DNA of 64,000 bases from an uncultured Porphyromonadaceae bacterium (GCA_947177405.1 CAMWUJ010000004.1:1-64000), one strand, 5' to 3'. Counted from the stretch's first letter, positions 10,641 through 20,657 are shown. Program-made: numbers and translations. The notes: generated from the sequence alone by a model not told the origin.

Positions 10641-11312
10641 TTATTGATCCCCACCTTCCGGGACACCAGCCTCCGGGAAACGACGAATCAAATCGATTAC
10701 CAAACGTATCCGGCTCTCATAATCAAAAAGACCGGGAGAGCAATCCAGATGACAGGAAGCACGGGGGCATTTCAGTATTCTCTCCAGCATCTCGATCTTT
10801 GCTTCACACATTGCCTTCCTTATCATGGCGGCATCTTTCTCCAAACGGCCTGTCAGACGATGAAACCGATAGGCACATTTACCATTTCTTCGGATATTGA
10901 CACCACGTATCACCCTACTGACAAAGTATCTGTTGCCCACAAGTTTACGAATATCATCCGTATTACGTATAGGTTTGCTTCCAACCCGGCTACGCTCAGG
11001 CTGCATCGTGTCGCAGGCAGTAATGGCGTGAATGAGCGATCCTACAGGAATGAAAATCTCTTCAAGATCCATACCGACTGTCATGTATATCCCATCAAAT
11101 TTACGATAGTCGTTCACCTCCCGCAGGCGGGTGAAAACGACAGTCACCATCTCCGTTATATCCCATTCATTTCCCCATCCTGTCATACCAACTATTTCCA
11201 TCAATCGAGTGTCGGCAACCGTGTATGGATTGAATTTCAATCGCCTTCTACTCAGAATGTGGTCAAGTCTCCAACGACTGTAGTCAGGATCATTTTTAGG
11301 GAGGGCATACAT
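10641..11312 (-). CDS. hypothetical protein, third gene of the kinase module
   Basis: 223-aa ORF 24 bp downstream of the kinase gene on the same strand; no family recognised. Confidence 0.6.
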   Translation of the reverse strand: MYALPKNDPDYSRWRLDHILSRRRLKFNPYTVADTRLMEIVGMTGWGNEWDITEMVTVVFTRLREVNDYRKFDGIYMTVGMDLEEIFIPVGSLIHAITACDTMQPERSRVGSKPIRNTDDIRKLVGNRYFVSRVIRGVNIRRNGKCAYRFHRLTGRLEKDAAMIRKAMCEAKIEMLERILKCPRASCHLDCSPGLFDYESRIRLVIDLIRRFPEAGVPEGGDQ

Positions 11313-11335
11313 CGCATTAATATCTTATTGTTGAA

Positions 11336-12943
11336 TTAATTAGCCTCCGAAGATTCAAGTCGCACGGAGTATTTTACGGCCAGTAAACTGTCGGGCGAAA
11401 TCCCCAGACGGCTATCTCCTTCGGAATAAGCTGTTTTAAGGAATTCCGTAGCGCGATAGGAACCCATGTCGCTCGCTTTCTGATACCACTGCAAAGATTT
11501 TTCCACCTGAGGAGGATTCATGTAATGTCCATAAAGACGCCCAAGGAGATATGCTGAATATGAATTTCCCGCGATGGCACCCTTAAGAAAATATTCTTCA
11601 GCCTTGGAAAAATCTTTCTCCACACCTTCCCCGTCACGATACATTATTCCAACGCTGGAATATGCCGAGGTCTTACCTTTTTCAGCGGCCAGTTTAAGCC
11701 ATTTCATTGCCTCCCCATAATTCTGCTCCACTCCTAATCCTTCATAATATTTATATCCCATCTCCTCTATGGCCACCTCATTCCCCTGCTCAGCCGCCTT
11801 CTTGATCCATATAAATGATTTGGCGGCATCCGCTCGCAAAGTAGCGCATCCGTCGCGATACATAAGACCTATATAACATTGTGCCATCGCATCTCCCTTT
11901 TCTGCCGCCAGCATCATAAGCCTCATTCCCTCCGCTTCATCTTGCTTCACGCCTGTGCCCTTCAGCAGAGCTGCTGCCTGCTTAAATTCAGGGGAAGCTT
12001 CATCTGAATTGTTAGATATTCCGGTATCCTGTGTTTCGATAACACCACCGGATCCACTCCCTCCCGACGATTTCTTAGCAATTCCCCAAATTATCGCGCC
12101 AACAATAAGAAATACAAATATTACCGGAAGTATCCACCCTATTTTTCTCTTTCTTTTCTCGCTATCGGATACCCTGCTCGGAAGGAGTTTTTCCTCTTTT
12201 GGAGGCACCGGAGGAGGTAGCCTATCCTTATCAGGTATCCTCTTAAGTGCCTCTTCAGCTGAAGCAAATCTGTTATTGGGATCAGGGGCTGTGGCTACCC
12301 TCACAAAATCTTTCCATTCATCCTCAAACTCCGATCCCCGAACCAGTTCCGCCATCAGTTTACCAACGAGGAATAAATCCGTGCGCACGTCTGTGGAAAA
12401 ATTGCCGCCCTGCTCGGGAGCCATATATTGCGGTGTGAAACCTTCAGTATTATCAAATATTGCACTTCGTGCTGAGCCGAGGTCCACCAGCTTCACTCCA
12501 TCCCCTATATTACACATCATCACATTTTCCGGCTTTACATCAAGATGTAGAATCCCTTTGCGATGCATATAGCCGAGTGCTTCAAGCACACTTCGACAGA
12601 TCTTCTTGAGAAAATCCCTGTCTTGCAGACGGGGATCTCCTTTCTCAATCATCTCCCGGAGGTTTAATCCATCTATATATTCCTCATAAATGGAACACCC
12701 TTCATAAGCCAGATATTTCACAATACCCGGATGATCCAGACCATAACCAATCTCAAACTCTTTTCGATGAGCTTCCTCTGTCACAACATCATCAAGATAA
12801 TCCGGGGCAATCATCTTCTCAAAATGCAACCGTCCATATCTCCTCACCTTAAAGAAGAGATAGCGTCCTCCCTTGCTTCCGACACTTTGCCGGAAGTTCA
12901 CTTCATCTGATGACCGTCTTAGATTGAAGCCGCTCTCATTCAT
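11336..12943 (-). CDS. Ser/Thr protein kinase with TM segment and Sel1-like repeats
   Basis: HRKGILHLDVKPENVM, KLVDLGSAR, QYMAPEQ; TM segment ILPVIFVFLIVGAIIWGIA; repeats such as AAEKGDAMAQCYIGLMYRDG. Confidence 0.92.
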   Translation of the reverse strand: MNESGFNLRRSSDEVNFRQSVGSKGGRYLFFKVRRYGRLHFEKMIAPDYLDDVVTEEAHRKEFEIGYGLDHPGIVKYLAYEGCSIYEEYIDGLNLREMIEKGDPRLQDRDFLKKICRSVLEALGYMHRKGILHLDVKPENVMMCNIGDGVKLVDLGSARSAIFDNTEGFTPQYMAPEQGGNFSTDVRTDLFLVGKLMAELVRGSEFEDEWKDFVRVATAPDPNNRFASAEEALKRIPDKDRLPPPVPPKEEKLLPSRVSDSEKRKRKIGWILPVIFVFLIVGAIIWGIAKKSSGGSGSGGVIETQDTGISNNSDEASPEFKQAAALLKGTGVKQDEAEGMRLMMLAAEKGDAMAQCYIGLMYRDGCATLRADAAKSFIWIKKAAEQGNEVAIEEMGYKYYEGLGVEQNYGEAMKWLKLAAEKGKTSAYSSVGIMYRDGEGVEKDFSKAEEYFLKGAIAGNSYSAYLLGRLYGHYMNPPQVEKSLQWYQKASDMGSYRATEFLKTAYSEGDSRLGISPDSLLAVKYSVRLESSEAN

Positions 12944-13520
12944 TTTCTGAAGGTTGATCGTGTTCTATCCTCACGAAAGCCACCCCATATTCCATGGCTG
13001 CCGTATAATTACCTAAAGATTCACCGTTTCTGATCACATTTCTCACATATAAAGGGTAACCTTTCATCACATTATGAATAAATAAACGGTCACCTTCCAT
13101 AAGTTTGCTTTTCTTGGAAGTGCACACCCGGTAGCATCCGTCCCCTTCATGGACAACGGATATTTCCCGATCGAGCGCCCAACCTAAAACCACTCTTGCC
13201 CCTACAGGAAGCTCCGACATCTCCACAATATCCTTTTTCGTCCTGAACGATGAGCTGCCCTGCTCTAAAAAGGAATGAAGTGCCACATAGTCACGAAAGC
13301 CAAGATATTGTGAGATTATGTCCATAGTGGATCGACGGGCATGAATGTTATTGTTATCCTCATCGGAATCAATCACACCCGACAGTCTTTTAACTGTATT
13401 GACTGAAAGGCGCTGACCGGTCCGAACTTCTATATCCTTGCATAGCCATTCGCTCCCCGCAGGGGTAGTTACATCACAACCAGCCCGCTCTTTCAATAAG
13501 TTTATAAGCAATCCTTTCAT
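12936..13520 (-). CDS. hypothetical protein with Bacteroidetes HTH-like N-terminal region
   Basis: Start placed at ATG 13520 (MKGLLINLL...) because the -7 box TATATTTG at 13587-13594 overlaps the longer ORF start; overlaps the kinase start by 8 bp. Confidence 0.65.
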   Translation of the reverse strand: MKGLLINLLKERAGCDVTTPAGSEWLCKDIEVRTGQRLSVNTVKRLSGVIDSDEDNNNIHARRSTMDIISQYLGFRDYVALHSFLEQGSSSFRTKKDIVEMSELPVGARVVLGWALDREISVVHEGDGCYRVCTSKKSKLMEGDRLFIHNVMKGYPLYVRNVIRNGESLGNYTAAMEYGVAFVRIEHDQPSENE

Positions 13521-13586
13521 GTAAATACCTACACTAATTAAACTGTATTGCCAAGTTTCAAATAATTCTTTATTCTCACGCTTTTG

Positions 13587-13594
13587 CAAATATA
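13587..13594 (-). promoter_or_regulatory. -7 box TATATTTG for the kinase module
   Basis: Minus-strand match to TAnnTTTG. Confidence 0.5.
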
Positions 13595-13751
13595 GGTAAA
13601 AATAATGAGATTTTCACATCTATATATGAAAAACCGGCGTATCCATATCTCACGCTTACCGGTATATACTTGCAATCATAAATATGAAGAAGCGGGCATA
13701 TCGGTTAATCCCGATTTGCCCGCTTTCTATTACCTGATTCAATTCTATTTC

Positions 13752-14378
13752 TTAACCTTCATGAAAGTTTGTAAACTGACCTCGTTCCTGCGCCGGAACC
13801 CCGGCTTCTTTCCGAGCTAAGGCTATACCCTTCATCATGAATGCCATATTATTCCCTAAATTTCGCATTGTCTGGAGTCCCTCGAGATCAGCTTCCACAT
13901 CCTCCGCTGTAAATCCATGCACTTCATTCCAATAAGTGCTTGAGACTACAGGCATCGCACTAATAGTAAAATATTTATTAATCTCATCAAATGCCGAGGT
14001 TGATCCGGCTCTGCGAGAGGACACAACAGCTGCCCCCACTTTCATGGTCTTATCCACAGTGGTGGCTGTGCTATAGAAGAGCCGATCGAGAAAAGCCAGA
14101 AGTTGCCCGTTGCATCCTGCATAATATACCGGACTGCCAACCAATACACCATCTGCTTCCTTTAATTTTGGAGCTGTCTCATTCACTATGTCATTAAATA
14201 CACAACGACCATGTTCACGACAGAATCCACATCCTATGCAACCACGCACATCTTTCACACCGACATTGATGCGCTCAATCTCCACTCCGTGTTTCTTTAA
14301 GGTCTCCTCCACTTCCGTGAGCCCCCTTGCAGTGCATCCATTCGGATGAGGACTGCCATTTATTACCAATACTTTCAT
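13752..14378 (-). CDS. flavodoxin/NADPH-dependent FMN reductase family protein with Cys cluster
   Basis: MKVLVINGSPHPNGCTARGL, GCIGCGFCREHGRCVFND, GSPVYYAGCNGQLLAFLDR. Confidence 0.88.
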   Translation of the reverse strand: MKVLVINGSPHPNGCTARGLTEVEETLKKHGVEIERINVGVKDVRGCIGCGFCREHGRCVFNDIVNETAPKLKEADGVLVGSPVYYAGCNGQLLAFLDRLFYSTATTVDKTMKVGAAVVSSRRAGSTSAFDEINKYFTISAMPVVSSTYWNEVHGFTAEDVEADLEGLQTMRNLGNNMAFMMKGIALARKEAGVPAQERGQFTNFHEG

Positions 14379-14429
14379 ATCCTCCTAACAAGCTTACCTA
14401 TTCTTTAGTTTATTCAATCTCCTATAAGA

Positions 14430-14470
14430 AAAAACGGGATAGAACCATTTTTCACAGAACTATCCCGAAA
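14430..14470 (-). terminator. putative intrinsic terminator
   Basis: cgggatag...ctatcccg hairpin flanked by A-runs, downstream of the minus-strand gene at 14488. Confidence 0.5.
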
Positions 14471-14487
14471 TGATTTGATTATCCTTA

Positions 14488-15312
14488 TTACAACTTATTA
14501 TAGGTCTCATCATCCACAGGCTCAAGCCATACGTTGGATGTTTCCTCTCCCGGCACGCTGAAAGCGAGGTGAGCGAACCAGGAATCCTTGGCTGCACCAT
14601 GCCAGTGTTTCACATTGGCAGGTATATGAATCACTGTCCCCGGAAGAATCTCTACTGCCGGCTTACCTTCTTCCTGATACCATCCGCGTCCGGCCACACC
14701 CACCAAAAGCTGACCTCCTCCTTTTTCTGCCTTATGGATATGCCAGTTGTTGCGACATCCGGGCTCAAAGGTTACATTTGAAAAAGCCACCTGATCGTTC
14801 GATAGAGGAGCCAGATAGCTATTGCCTATAAAATACTGTGCATAAGCCGTATTCGGTTCACCTATCGGAAAAATCATCTCGCGTTGAAATGCAGCCTTGG
14901 CATCATCACCTTTCACATCATCGGCCCACACCTCCTTAGCAAGACGAAAAGCCGCCCAAGCTTTTGGCCATCCCGCATAGAATGCTATGTGAGTGATGAT
15001 TTCAGAAGCCTCAATACGGCTGATACCGTTCTTCTTTGCATTCTCAAGATGATATTTAAGCGAAGAATCAGTAATTCCCTGGCTGATCAGAGAAGTCATG
15101 GTGACAAGACATCTATCCCGGAGCGATAACAAGTCGTTTCGGCTCCACACCTCTCCGAATAGTATATCGTCATTGAGGTGGGCAAATTCCGGAGCAAATT
15201 CCCCAAGGGCATCGCGCCCTGCTGTCTGTACTATCTTTTGCTGTGCCATAATATTTGTAGTAAAAGCTGCAATAAGCAGCAGAATTAATATTTTCTTCAT
15301 ATTTATTTTCAT
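14488..15312 (-). CDS. secreted carboxymuconolactone decarboxylase-like protein fused to a cupin domain
   Basis: Signal peptide; AFYAGWPKAWAAFRLAKEV (CMD-like); FEPGCRNNWHIHKAEKGGGQLLVGVAGRGWYQEEG...GTVIHIPANVKHWHGA (cupin). Confidence 0.88.
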   Translation of the reverse strand: MKINMKKILILLLIAAFTTNIMAQQKIVQTAGRDALGEFAPEFAHLNDDILFGEVWSRNDLLSLRDRCLVTMTSLISQGITDSSLKYHLENAKKNGISRIEASEIITHIAFYAGWPKAWAAFRLAKEVWADDVKGDDAKAAFQREMIFPIGEPNTAYAQYFIGNSYLAPLSNDQVAFSNVTFEPGCRNNWHIHKAEKGGGQLLVGVAGRGWYQEEGKPAVEILPGTVIHIPANVKHWHGAAKDSWFAHLAFSVPGEETSNVWLEPVDDETYNKL

Positions 15313-15468
15313 GTCGGTTTCGTTTAGATAAAGTAATTATTTAAACCTCAATAAAAGTCTGGTGCAAAGATAATACGATCTTAAGAAAAAACACCTACCG
15401 TTTTTTACTTTTGATTTACCATTTTTTACTTTTATTGGTTTTAGCTTTTAAATCTTTTCTATTTTTTA

Positions 15469-15476
15469 TAATTTTG
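15469..15476 (+). promoter_or_regulatory. -7 box TAATTTTG
   Basis: Matches TAnnTTTG; lies downstream of the ORF-track start, supporting the 15555 start. Confidence 0.5.
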
Positions 15477-15554
15477 CATTATTGGAATCAACAAGAATCA
15501 TTTAAGGCTGATAAACCGCATGATATTTGTCAACCTAAAATCATAACTATCACC

Positions 15555-16766
15555 ATGAAACCATTTTCAGGATTTTTTCAGAATCTTTTTTTCACCTCAT
15601 TACTAATTTCTCTTCTCCTCACAGGCTGTGATTCAGACTCCTCCGAGGTTTCGGATTCGTATGCTTCCGATCCTGTAGTGTCCTTCACAATCCGTGTATC
15701 CACCACACGCACCTCCTCACGGGCCGGAAATAATGAAGATGATAACGCGGGCGATCCGAACTGGGGGAATAACCCGAAACCGGAGTCGGGTGTCTCCTTC
15801 GAAAGCAAGGTGGAAAATATAATGGCTGTGCTTTACGAGGTGGATGACTCCGATCGCCTCATCACCTCCGACCCGGTAGGCCATCTGGTGAATCCTATAT
15901 ATGAATATAATTCTGATGGTTCCCTCACTATCTCAGGACGCCTTCAGACCAAGCTCACTCCCGGCCAGCTTGAAGATGCCACAAACAGATTCCGAATGGC
16001 AATCTTTGTAAATTCTCCCGACATAGACATTTCTAATCCGTCGGCCTCCTGTTTCTCACTCTGTGGTGCCTCCGGAACCTCGGATTTCACCTCTATTCCC
16101 ATGTATGGAGTCGGTGCTGCCAATTTCTCAGGCCTTACCCGAGCTATTGCCTCTAAAGAAACGCCTTTCCCTATAAAAGACCAACGGGGTGATGCTTCCA
16201 CTTTGGTAATACCTATACTCAGATCAATGGCTCAGGTGAGGGTAAAGGTTGATAAAAACCTCTTCTCATCCCGGAAAATGCGTCTCCAGTCTATTTCTAT
16301 ATCACGACACGCAGACAAAGGATTCTTTGTACCCTATCGCTGGGACGAACTCGAATCCCTTCTTTCCCTCGGAATAGAAGAGTCGATGAATGGATGGAAC
16401 GACTCTTTCTCCACTGGAAAGCAGATTCTTCCCACCGTTAAGGATGATGATTATGAGCTGAATTCCCAATCCATGCTCCGGTTCTATATCCCCGAGACCT
16501 ACAATACTGCAGCCGGTGATCCCGATGAGCTGAAACTTACAGTGAATTACACAGCAGATGATACTGAAGAGGAAACACCCCTCAGCAACACAATCCTTTT
16601 TCGGCAATACGACAAAAACGGGCATCCCACAGATTCAAAACCGTGGAATCTCGTACGCAACCATATCTATGAATTCATAATCACAGGTATCAATCAGAAA
16701 ACCGGAGAACTGGAAATAACAGTCGATGCCTCCTGGTGGGGCGAACACCAACTCGATATTATATGA
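15555..16766 (+). CDS. fimbrillin-like lipoprotein
   Basis: MKPFSGFFQNLFFTSLLISLLLTGCDSDSS lipobox; C-terminal PWNLVRNHIYEFIITGINQKTGELEITVDASWW. Confidence 0.75.
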   Translation: MKPFSGFFQNLFFTSLLISLLLTGCDSDSSEVSDSYASDPVVSFTIRVSTTRTSSRAGNNEDDNAGDPNWGNNPKPESGVSFESKVENIMAVLYEVDDSDRLITSDPVGHLVNPIYEYNSDGSLTISGRLQTKLTPGQLEDATNRFRMAIFVNSPDIDISNPSASCFSLCGASGTSDFTSIPMYGVGAANFSGLTRAIASKETPFPIKDQRGDASTLVIPILRSMAQVRVKVDKNLFSSRKMRLQSISISRHADKGFFVPYRWDELESLLSLGIEESMNGWNDSFSTGKQILPTVKDDDYELNSQSMLRFYIPETYNTAAGDPDELKLTVNYTADDTEEETPLSNTILFRQYDKNGHPTDSKPWNLVRNHIYEFIITGINQKTGELEITVDASWWGEHQLDII

Positions 16767-17737
16767 AATTCCGCACCGAATATACACCACGTCCGGCAGC
16801 CTTTAGCCTTTCTCCTCTTTGTCCGGTGGTAATGTTAGGGTCTTGCTTCTCCGAAAACATTGCCGGATGTATGCGCAACTCGCTTTGGGATGCTGTGAAT
16901 CCCTGTGGCACACTATATAATCCCGTATCAATTGCAAACGCACTCGAACTATTTCTTTTCTCCGAATCATTTGAAGATGACGCAGAATCTTCCCTTTTCC
17001 TTCATACCGACGGCTTCTGGCATTCATTCCTCTTCGATTCTAAAGTGTGCCGTATGTCGAAAGAAGAAACCTTATCGGCTATAGAGGAGAGGAGAAAACT
17101 TATCAATGAGAAGCTGAAGGATGCTCAAGCTCTCTTCATCACTTTCGGCACCTCGATTGTATATGCACTCAAGGATCCTCAGAGATTTAGTCCGGGGATA
17201 GTTTCCAACTGCCATAAGCTGCCATCCGACCGCTTTTCTCGGTTCCGGATGAGTGTCTCGGAGATAGCGAATCTGTGGATCGGACTTGCCGAAAAAATAA
17301 GAAATCTTTTTCCCGGTCTTAACATCGTGTTCACAGTCAGTCCGGTTCGTCATCTTAAAGATGGTTTCGAGGGGAACAGCCATTCCAAAGCGGTGTTGCT
17401 CTTGGCTGTGGAAGAGATTTGCGAAACACTCCCCTTCTGCTCCTATTTCCCGGCCTATGAAATCCTCAACGACGACCTCCGGGATTATCGGTTCTATTCA
17501 TCCGACCTCACCCACCCCTCCACGCAAGCAGTGGATTATATATGGCAACTCTTCAAAGACACTTATATAAATAAGGAAGGACTCATCCTCCTCACTGAGG
17601 GAGAGAAACTCATGAAGGGATATAAACACTGCCCGCTGGTCGCCACCGACAACCAACGGGCAGAATATAAAATGAAAGTGGAGCAGAAACTTCAAGATTT
17701 TCTGAGGGATCATCCGGGAATGAGATTTCCCGGATAG
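16763..17737 (+). CDS. GSCFA domain protein
   Basis: VVMLGSCFSENIAG motif; FITFGTSIVY; FTVSPVRHLKDGFEGNSHSKAVLL; start overlaps the previous stop (ATGA). Confidence 0.9.
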   Translation: MKFRTEYTPRPAAFSLSPLCPVVMLGSCFSENIAGCMRNSLWDAVNPCGTLYNPVSIANALELFLFSESFEDDAESSLFLHTDGFWHSFLFDSKVCRMSKEETLSAIEERRKLINEKLKDAQALFITFGTSIVYALKDPQRFSPGIVSNCHKLPSDRFSRFRMSVSEIANLWIGLAEKIRNLFPGLNIVFTVSPVRHLKDGFEGNSHSKAVLLLAVEEICETLPFCSYFPAYEILNDDLRDYRFYSSDLTHPSTQAVDYIWQLFKDTYINKEGLILLTEGEKLMKGYKHCPLVATDNQRAEYKMKVEQKLQDFLRDHPGMRFPG

Positions 17738-17760
17738 TCTGATTTCCCTTCAGAGTAGAA

Positions 17761-19182
17761 TCAATTCTCCTCTATTCCCTGAAACCATTCAGCTACTGTA
17801 GGAGTATCCTTGTCGGCTCCCTCTCCATAATTCTCATCATGTTGCGAGGAGTCGAGACCCTGGTTCTCGGCACTCGCCGACACTCTCATCGGGATGATCT
17901 TGTCGGTGATCCAATAGAGAGCGTAGCTCATCAAGAAGGTATATATGAACACACCGGCCATAACTATAACATGGTTTAGGAAGAATTGCCAGCGTGAAAT
18001 CATTTCACCTCCTTCAAGAGCGAAATAGTCGTAGGCGAAAATTCCGGTAAGCAGTGTTCCGATTATACCTCCCAATCCGTGAGTAGGGAAAACATCAAGA
18101 GCATCATCAAGCACACGGGAATAACCTTTCCAACATACCGCCATATTGCAGCAGATAGTAATGAATGCAGCTATGAATATGCTTTGCCCGAGTGTGACCC
18201 ATCCCGCACATGGAGTGATTGCCACAAGTCCTACCACGGCTCCGATAGCGGCGCCCATTGCTGAAGGCTTGCGCCCTCTCATTCCGTCGAGAGCCACCCA
18301 CAGTACCATAGCCGTAGCTGCCGCCGTGTTGGTATTAAGGAAAGCAGAGATAGCTATTCCATCCGCAGCCAGCGACGACCCCCCATTGAATCCGAACCAT
18401 CCCAGCCATAGAAGTGCGGCGCCTAAAAGGACGAAGGGCACATTGGCAGGCTTATTATTTCCCGCATAACGACGTTTGCCAAGAAACATCGCTCCAGCCA
18501 AAGCAGCCACACCCGAAGCTGCATGCACCACTATACCACCGGCATAGTCATGCACATCGAGAAGTCCGAACAATCCGTCCGGGTGCCATGTGCAGTGTGC
18601 AAGCGGACAATAAACTATCACCGTCCATAACACCATGAAGAGAAGATAACCGGTGAAATGCACTCGCTCGGCAAAAGCTCCGGTGATAAGCGAAGGAGTG
18701 ATTATAGCGAATTTCATCTGGAATAGAGCGAAAAGAGCCAGAGGGATTGTGGTGACCGCCAACCCGATCTGCGAATCATGAGCTGAATCGGTTATATTGG
18801 TCACTCCTACATTATGAAACATAAAAAAATCGGCCGGATTGCCGATGATGTGCCAGATGTCGTTGCCAAAAGCGAGTCCGAAACCAAAGACTACCCATAT
18901 CACCGATACCACACCCATCACGATAAAACTCTGAAGCATGGTGGAGATGACATTCTTCGGACGGACCATACCCCCATAAAAAAAAGAAAGGCCCGGAGTC
19001 ATCATCAGCACAAATATCGTGGCAGTGATCATCCAGGCGATGTTGGCCCATAAATGGTCGGACGAGAGTCCGAACAATTCAGAGTCGATAGTGTCGAAAA
19101 CCCCGATCAGGGCTATGGCTCCCAAGGCAATGGAGACTAATGTCCAGCCAAGGGTCCGTTTCTTTACATTTAACATTCCCAT
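17761..19182 (-). CDS. amtB: ammonium transporter
   Basis: MTPGLSFFYGGMVRPKNVISTMLQSF; HFTGYLLFMVLWTVIVYCPLAHCTWHPDG; DVFPTHGLGGIIGTLLTGIFA. Confidence 0.95.
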   Translation of the reverse strand: MGMLNVKKRTLGWTLVSIALGAIALIGVFDTIDSELFGLSSDHLWANIAWMITATIFVLMMTPGLSFFYGGMVRPKNVISTMLQSFIVMGVVSVIWVVFGFGLAFGNDIWHIIGNPADFFMFHNVGVTNITDSAHDSQIGLAVTTIPLALFALFQMKFAIITPSLITGAFAERVHFTGYLLFMVLWTVIVYCPLAHCTWHPDGLFGLLDVHDYAGGIVVHAASGVAALAGAMFLGKRRYAGNNKPANVPFVLLGAALLWLGWFGFNGGSSLAADGIAISAFLNTNTAAATAMVLWVALDGMRGRKPSAMGAAIGAVVGLVAITPCAGWVTLGQSIFIAAFITICCNMAVCWKGYSRVLDDALDVFPTHGLGGIIGTLLTGIFAYDYFALEGGEMISRWQFFLNHVIVMAGVFIYTFLMSYALYWITDKIIPMRVSASAENQGLDSSQHDENYGEGADKDTPTVAEWFQGIEEN

Positions 19183-19298
19183 AGCGATTGATTATTTTAG
19201 CAATTGATTATTTATGATGTTATTCCTTAATCTTTGCATTTTTACCTTAATCTTCTGCAAAATTACTATATTCATTTTATTTATACAAAAAAATGTAT

Positions 19299-19306
19299 TA
19301 CCTTTG
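19299..19306 (+). promoter_or_regulatory. -7 box TACCTTTG
   Basis: Matches TAnnTTTG, upstream of the 19411 gene. Confidence 0.5.
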
Positions 19307-19410
19307 CGACGTTTTCAGGCAGATAGCGCTTTGATATAATTAAAATACATAGCGGTTCTGCTTTGAGAACACACAAACCAAACATTCTAATTTATATTAA
19401 TTTTTTTAAA

Positions 19411-20001
19411 ATGAAGAAATTTTTTCTTTTGCTCGCAGTAGCACTTCCCATGCTCTTCACTATGACCGCATGTGGTGATGATGACGATACCGATATCCTC
19501 GGTGGCGACATCGAATTCAAGATGCCTGTACTCACCAAGAATGCTTCTGGTGTGCTTCAGATTTCCAATAATTCTATTGATCTCGACTGGGGTGACACTA
19601 TTGGTGAAGTTAAATCTGAGATGAGCCCGTTCTCTTACGTGCTCCAGAGCGAGACAAGCACTAACCTCGGTTATACTTACGACGCAGACTATGGCTATCC
19701 TTTCTACACTTACGCTTTCGCTGCCAACCGTCTTGCCTCCAGCGCAATCACTATCACTGAAACTCAGGATGATGAAATCAATGTAATCAAATATCTTGAG
19801 GATAACGGTTACAAGGATGTAAGTAAAGATGATGAGGAGGATGTTTTCGTATATCGTTCAAAGGATAAACTCACTGTGGTTTATTATGGTTTCGATGGCG
19901 ACATCACCATCATGTGGACTCCCAACGATGGCACACGTGCCGACAATTGGCGTGCTGAACTTAACAAGCACCTTGAGCTCGTTAATTCCGTTCGCAAATA
20001 A
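19411..20001 (+). CDS. hypothetical lipoprotein
   Basis: MKKFFLLLAVALPMLFTMTACGDDDD lipobox; start placed at the signal-peptide ATG. Confidence 0.75.
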   Translation: MKKFFLLLAVALPMLFTMTACGDDDDTDILGGDIEFKMPVLTKNASGVLQISNNSIDLDWGDTIGEVKSEMSPFSYVLQSETSTNLGYTYDADYGYPFYTYAFAANRLASSAITITETQDDEINVIKYLEDNGYKDVSKDDEEDVFVYRSKDKLTVVYYGFDGDITIMWTPNDGTRADNWRAELNKHLELVNSVRK

Positions 20002-20037
20002 TTCAACTGATAGGATAATTTTTAATCTTATATAGAT

Positions 20038-20538
20038 ATGAAGAAAGTATTTTCATTTGCATGCGCAGGTTCTTTGATGATCCTCGCTACTGCATGTGGC
20101 GGCAACAAGGCTGACAACAATGATTCCGCTGACGCACTCAATGATACTGTTCAGCTCGTTGAGACTGTGGATTCTGCCACTATCGTTGAGGTTACTGATT
20201 CTTCTGCCACAGCTGTAGAAGAGGTGGTAGAGGAAGCTGCTGCCGCTCCTGCCGAGGCTGTTAAGGAAACTTCTTCCAAAGTAAAGGATGCCACCAAGAA
20301 GGCTACCGACAAAGTGAAGGATGCTGTTAACAAAGGCAAAGATGCAGTAAACAAAGGCAAAGATGCAGCTAAGGACGCTGCTGACAAAGCAAAAGACGAG
20401 GCTAAGGCTGCCGCTGACAAGGCTAAGGAAGATGCAAAGGCTGCTCTTCAGAAAGCTGTGGATAAGACAGAGGCTGCTGCTGACGAAGTAGCAAAGAAAG
20501 CTGACGCAAAAGCTTGGAAGGATAAAAAGAAAAAATAA
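20038..20538 (+). CDS. Lys/Ala-rich repeat lipoprotein (LEA-like amphipathic repeats)
   Basis: Lipobox ILATACGG; repeats KDAVNKGKDAVNKGKDAAKDAADKAKDEAKAAADKAKEDAK. Confidence 0.8.
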   Translation: MKKVFSFACAGSLMILATACGGNKADNNDSADALNDTVQLVETVDSATIVEVTDSSATAVEEVVEEAAAAPAEAVKETSSKVKDATKKATDKVKDAVNKGKDAVNKGKDAAKDAADKAKDEAKAAADKAKEDAKAALQKAVDKTEAAADEVAKKADAKAWKDKKKK

Positions 20539-20561
20539 TCCCTTCCTGTATCAAATATATC

Positions 20562-20590
20562 AAAGGATTCCGATTACGGAATCCTTTTTT
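20562..20590 (+). terminator. intrinsic terminator
   Basis: aaaggattccgattacggaatcctttttt hairpin plus T-run. Confidence 0.8.
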
Positions 20591-20611
20591 GTTTCTTAAA
20601 AGGTTTTTGAT

Positions 20612-20619
20612 TATATTTG
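20612..20619 (+). promoter_or_regulatory. -7 box TATATTTG
   Basis: Matches TAnnTTTG, upstream of the 20658 gene. Confidence 0.5.
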
Positions 20620-20657
20620 CATTATAATACCATACCCGATAATAGATACTCCTATCC

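Noticed and set aside
10563-11339. 258-aa + strand ORF
   Set aside because: Antisense to the 223-aa gene that follows the kinase operon on the minus strand; the + strand translation has no recognisable features.
11955-12572. 205-aa + strand ORF
   Set aside because: Antisense to the clear Ser/Thr kinase gene.
15411-15554. N-terminal extension of the fimbrillin-like ORF
   Set aside because: A -7 box at 15469-15476 and a lipoprotein leader beginning at ATG 15555 indicate the later start.
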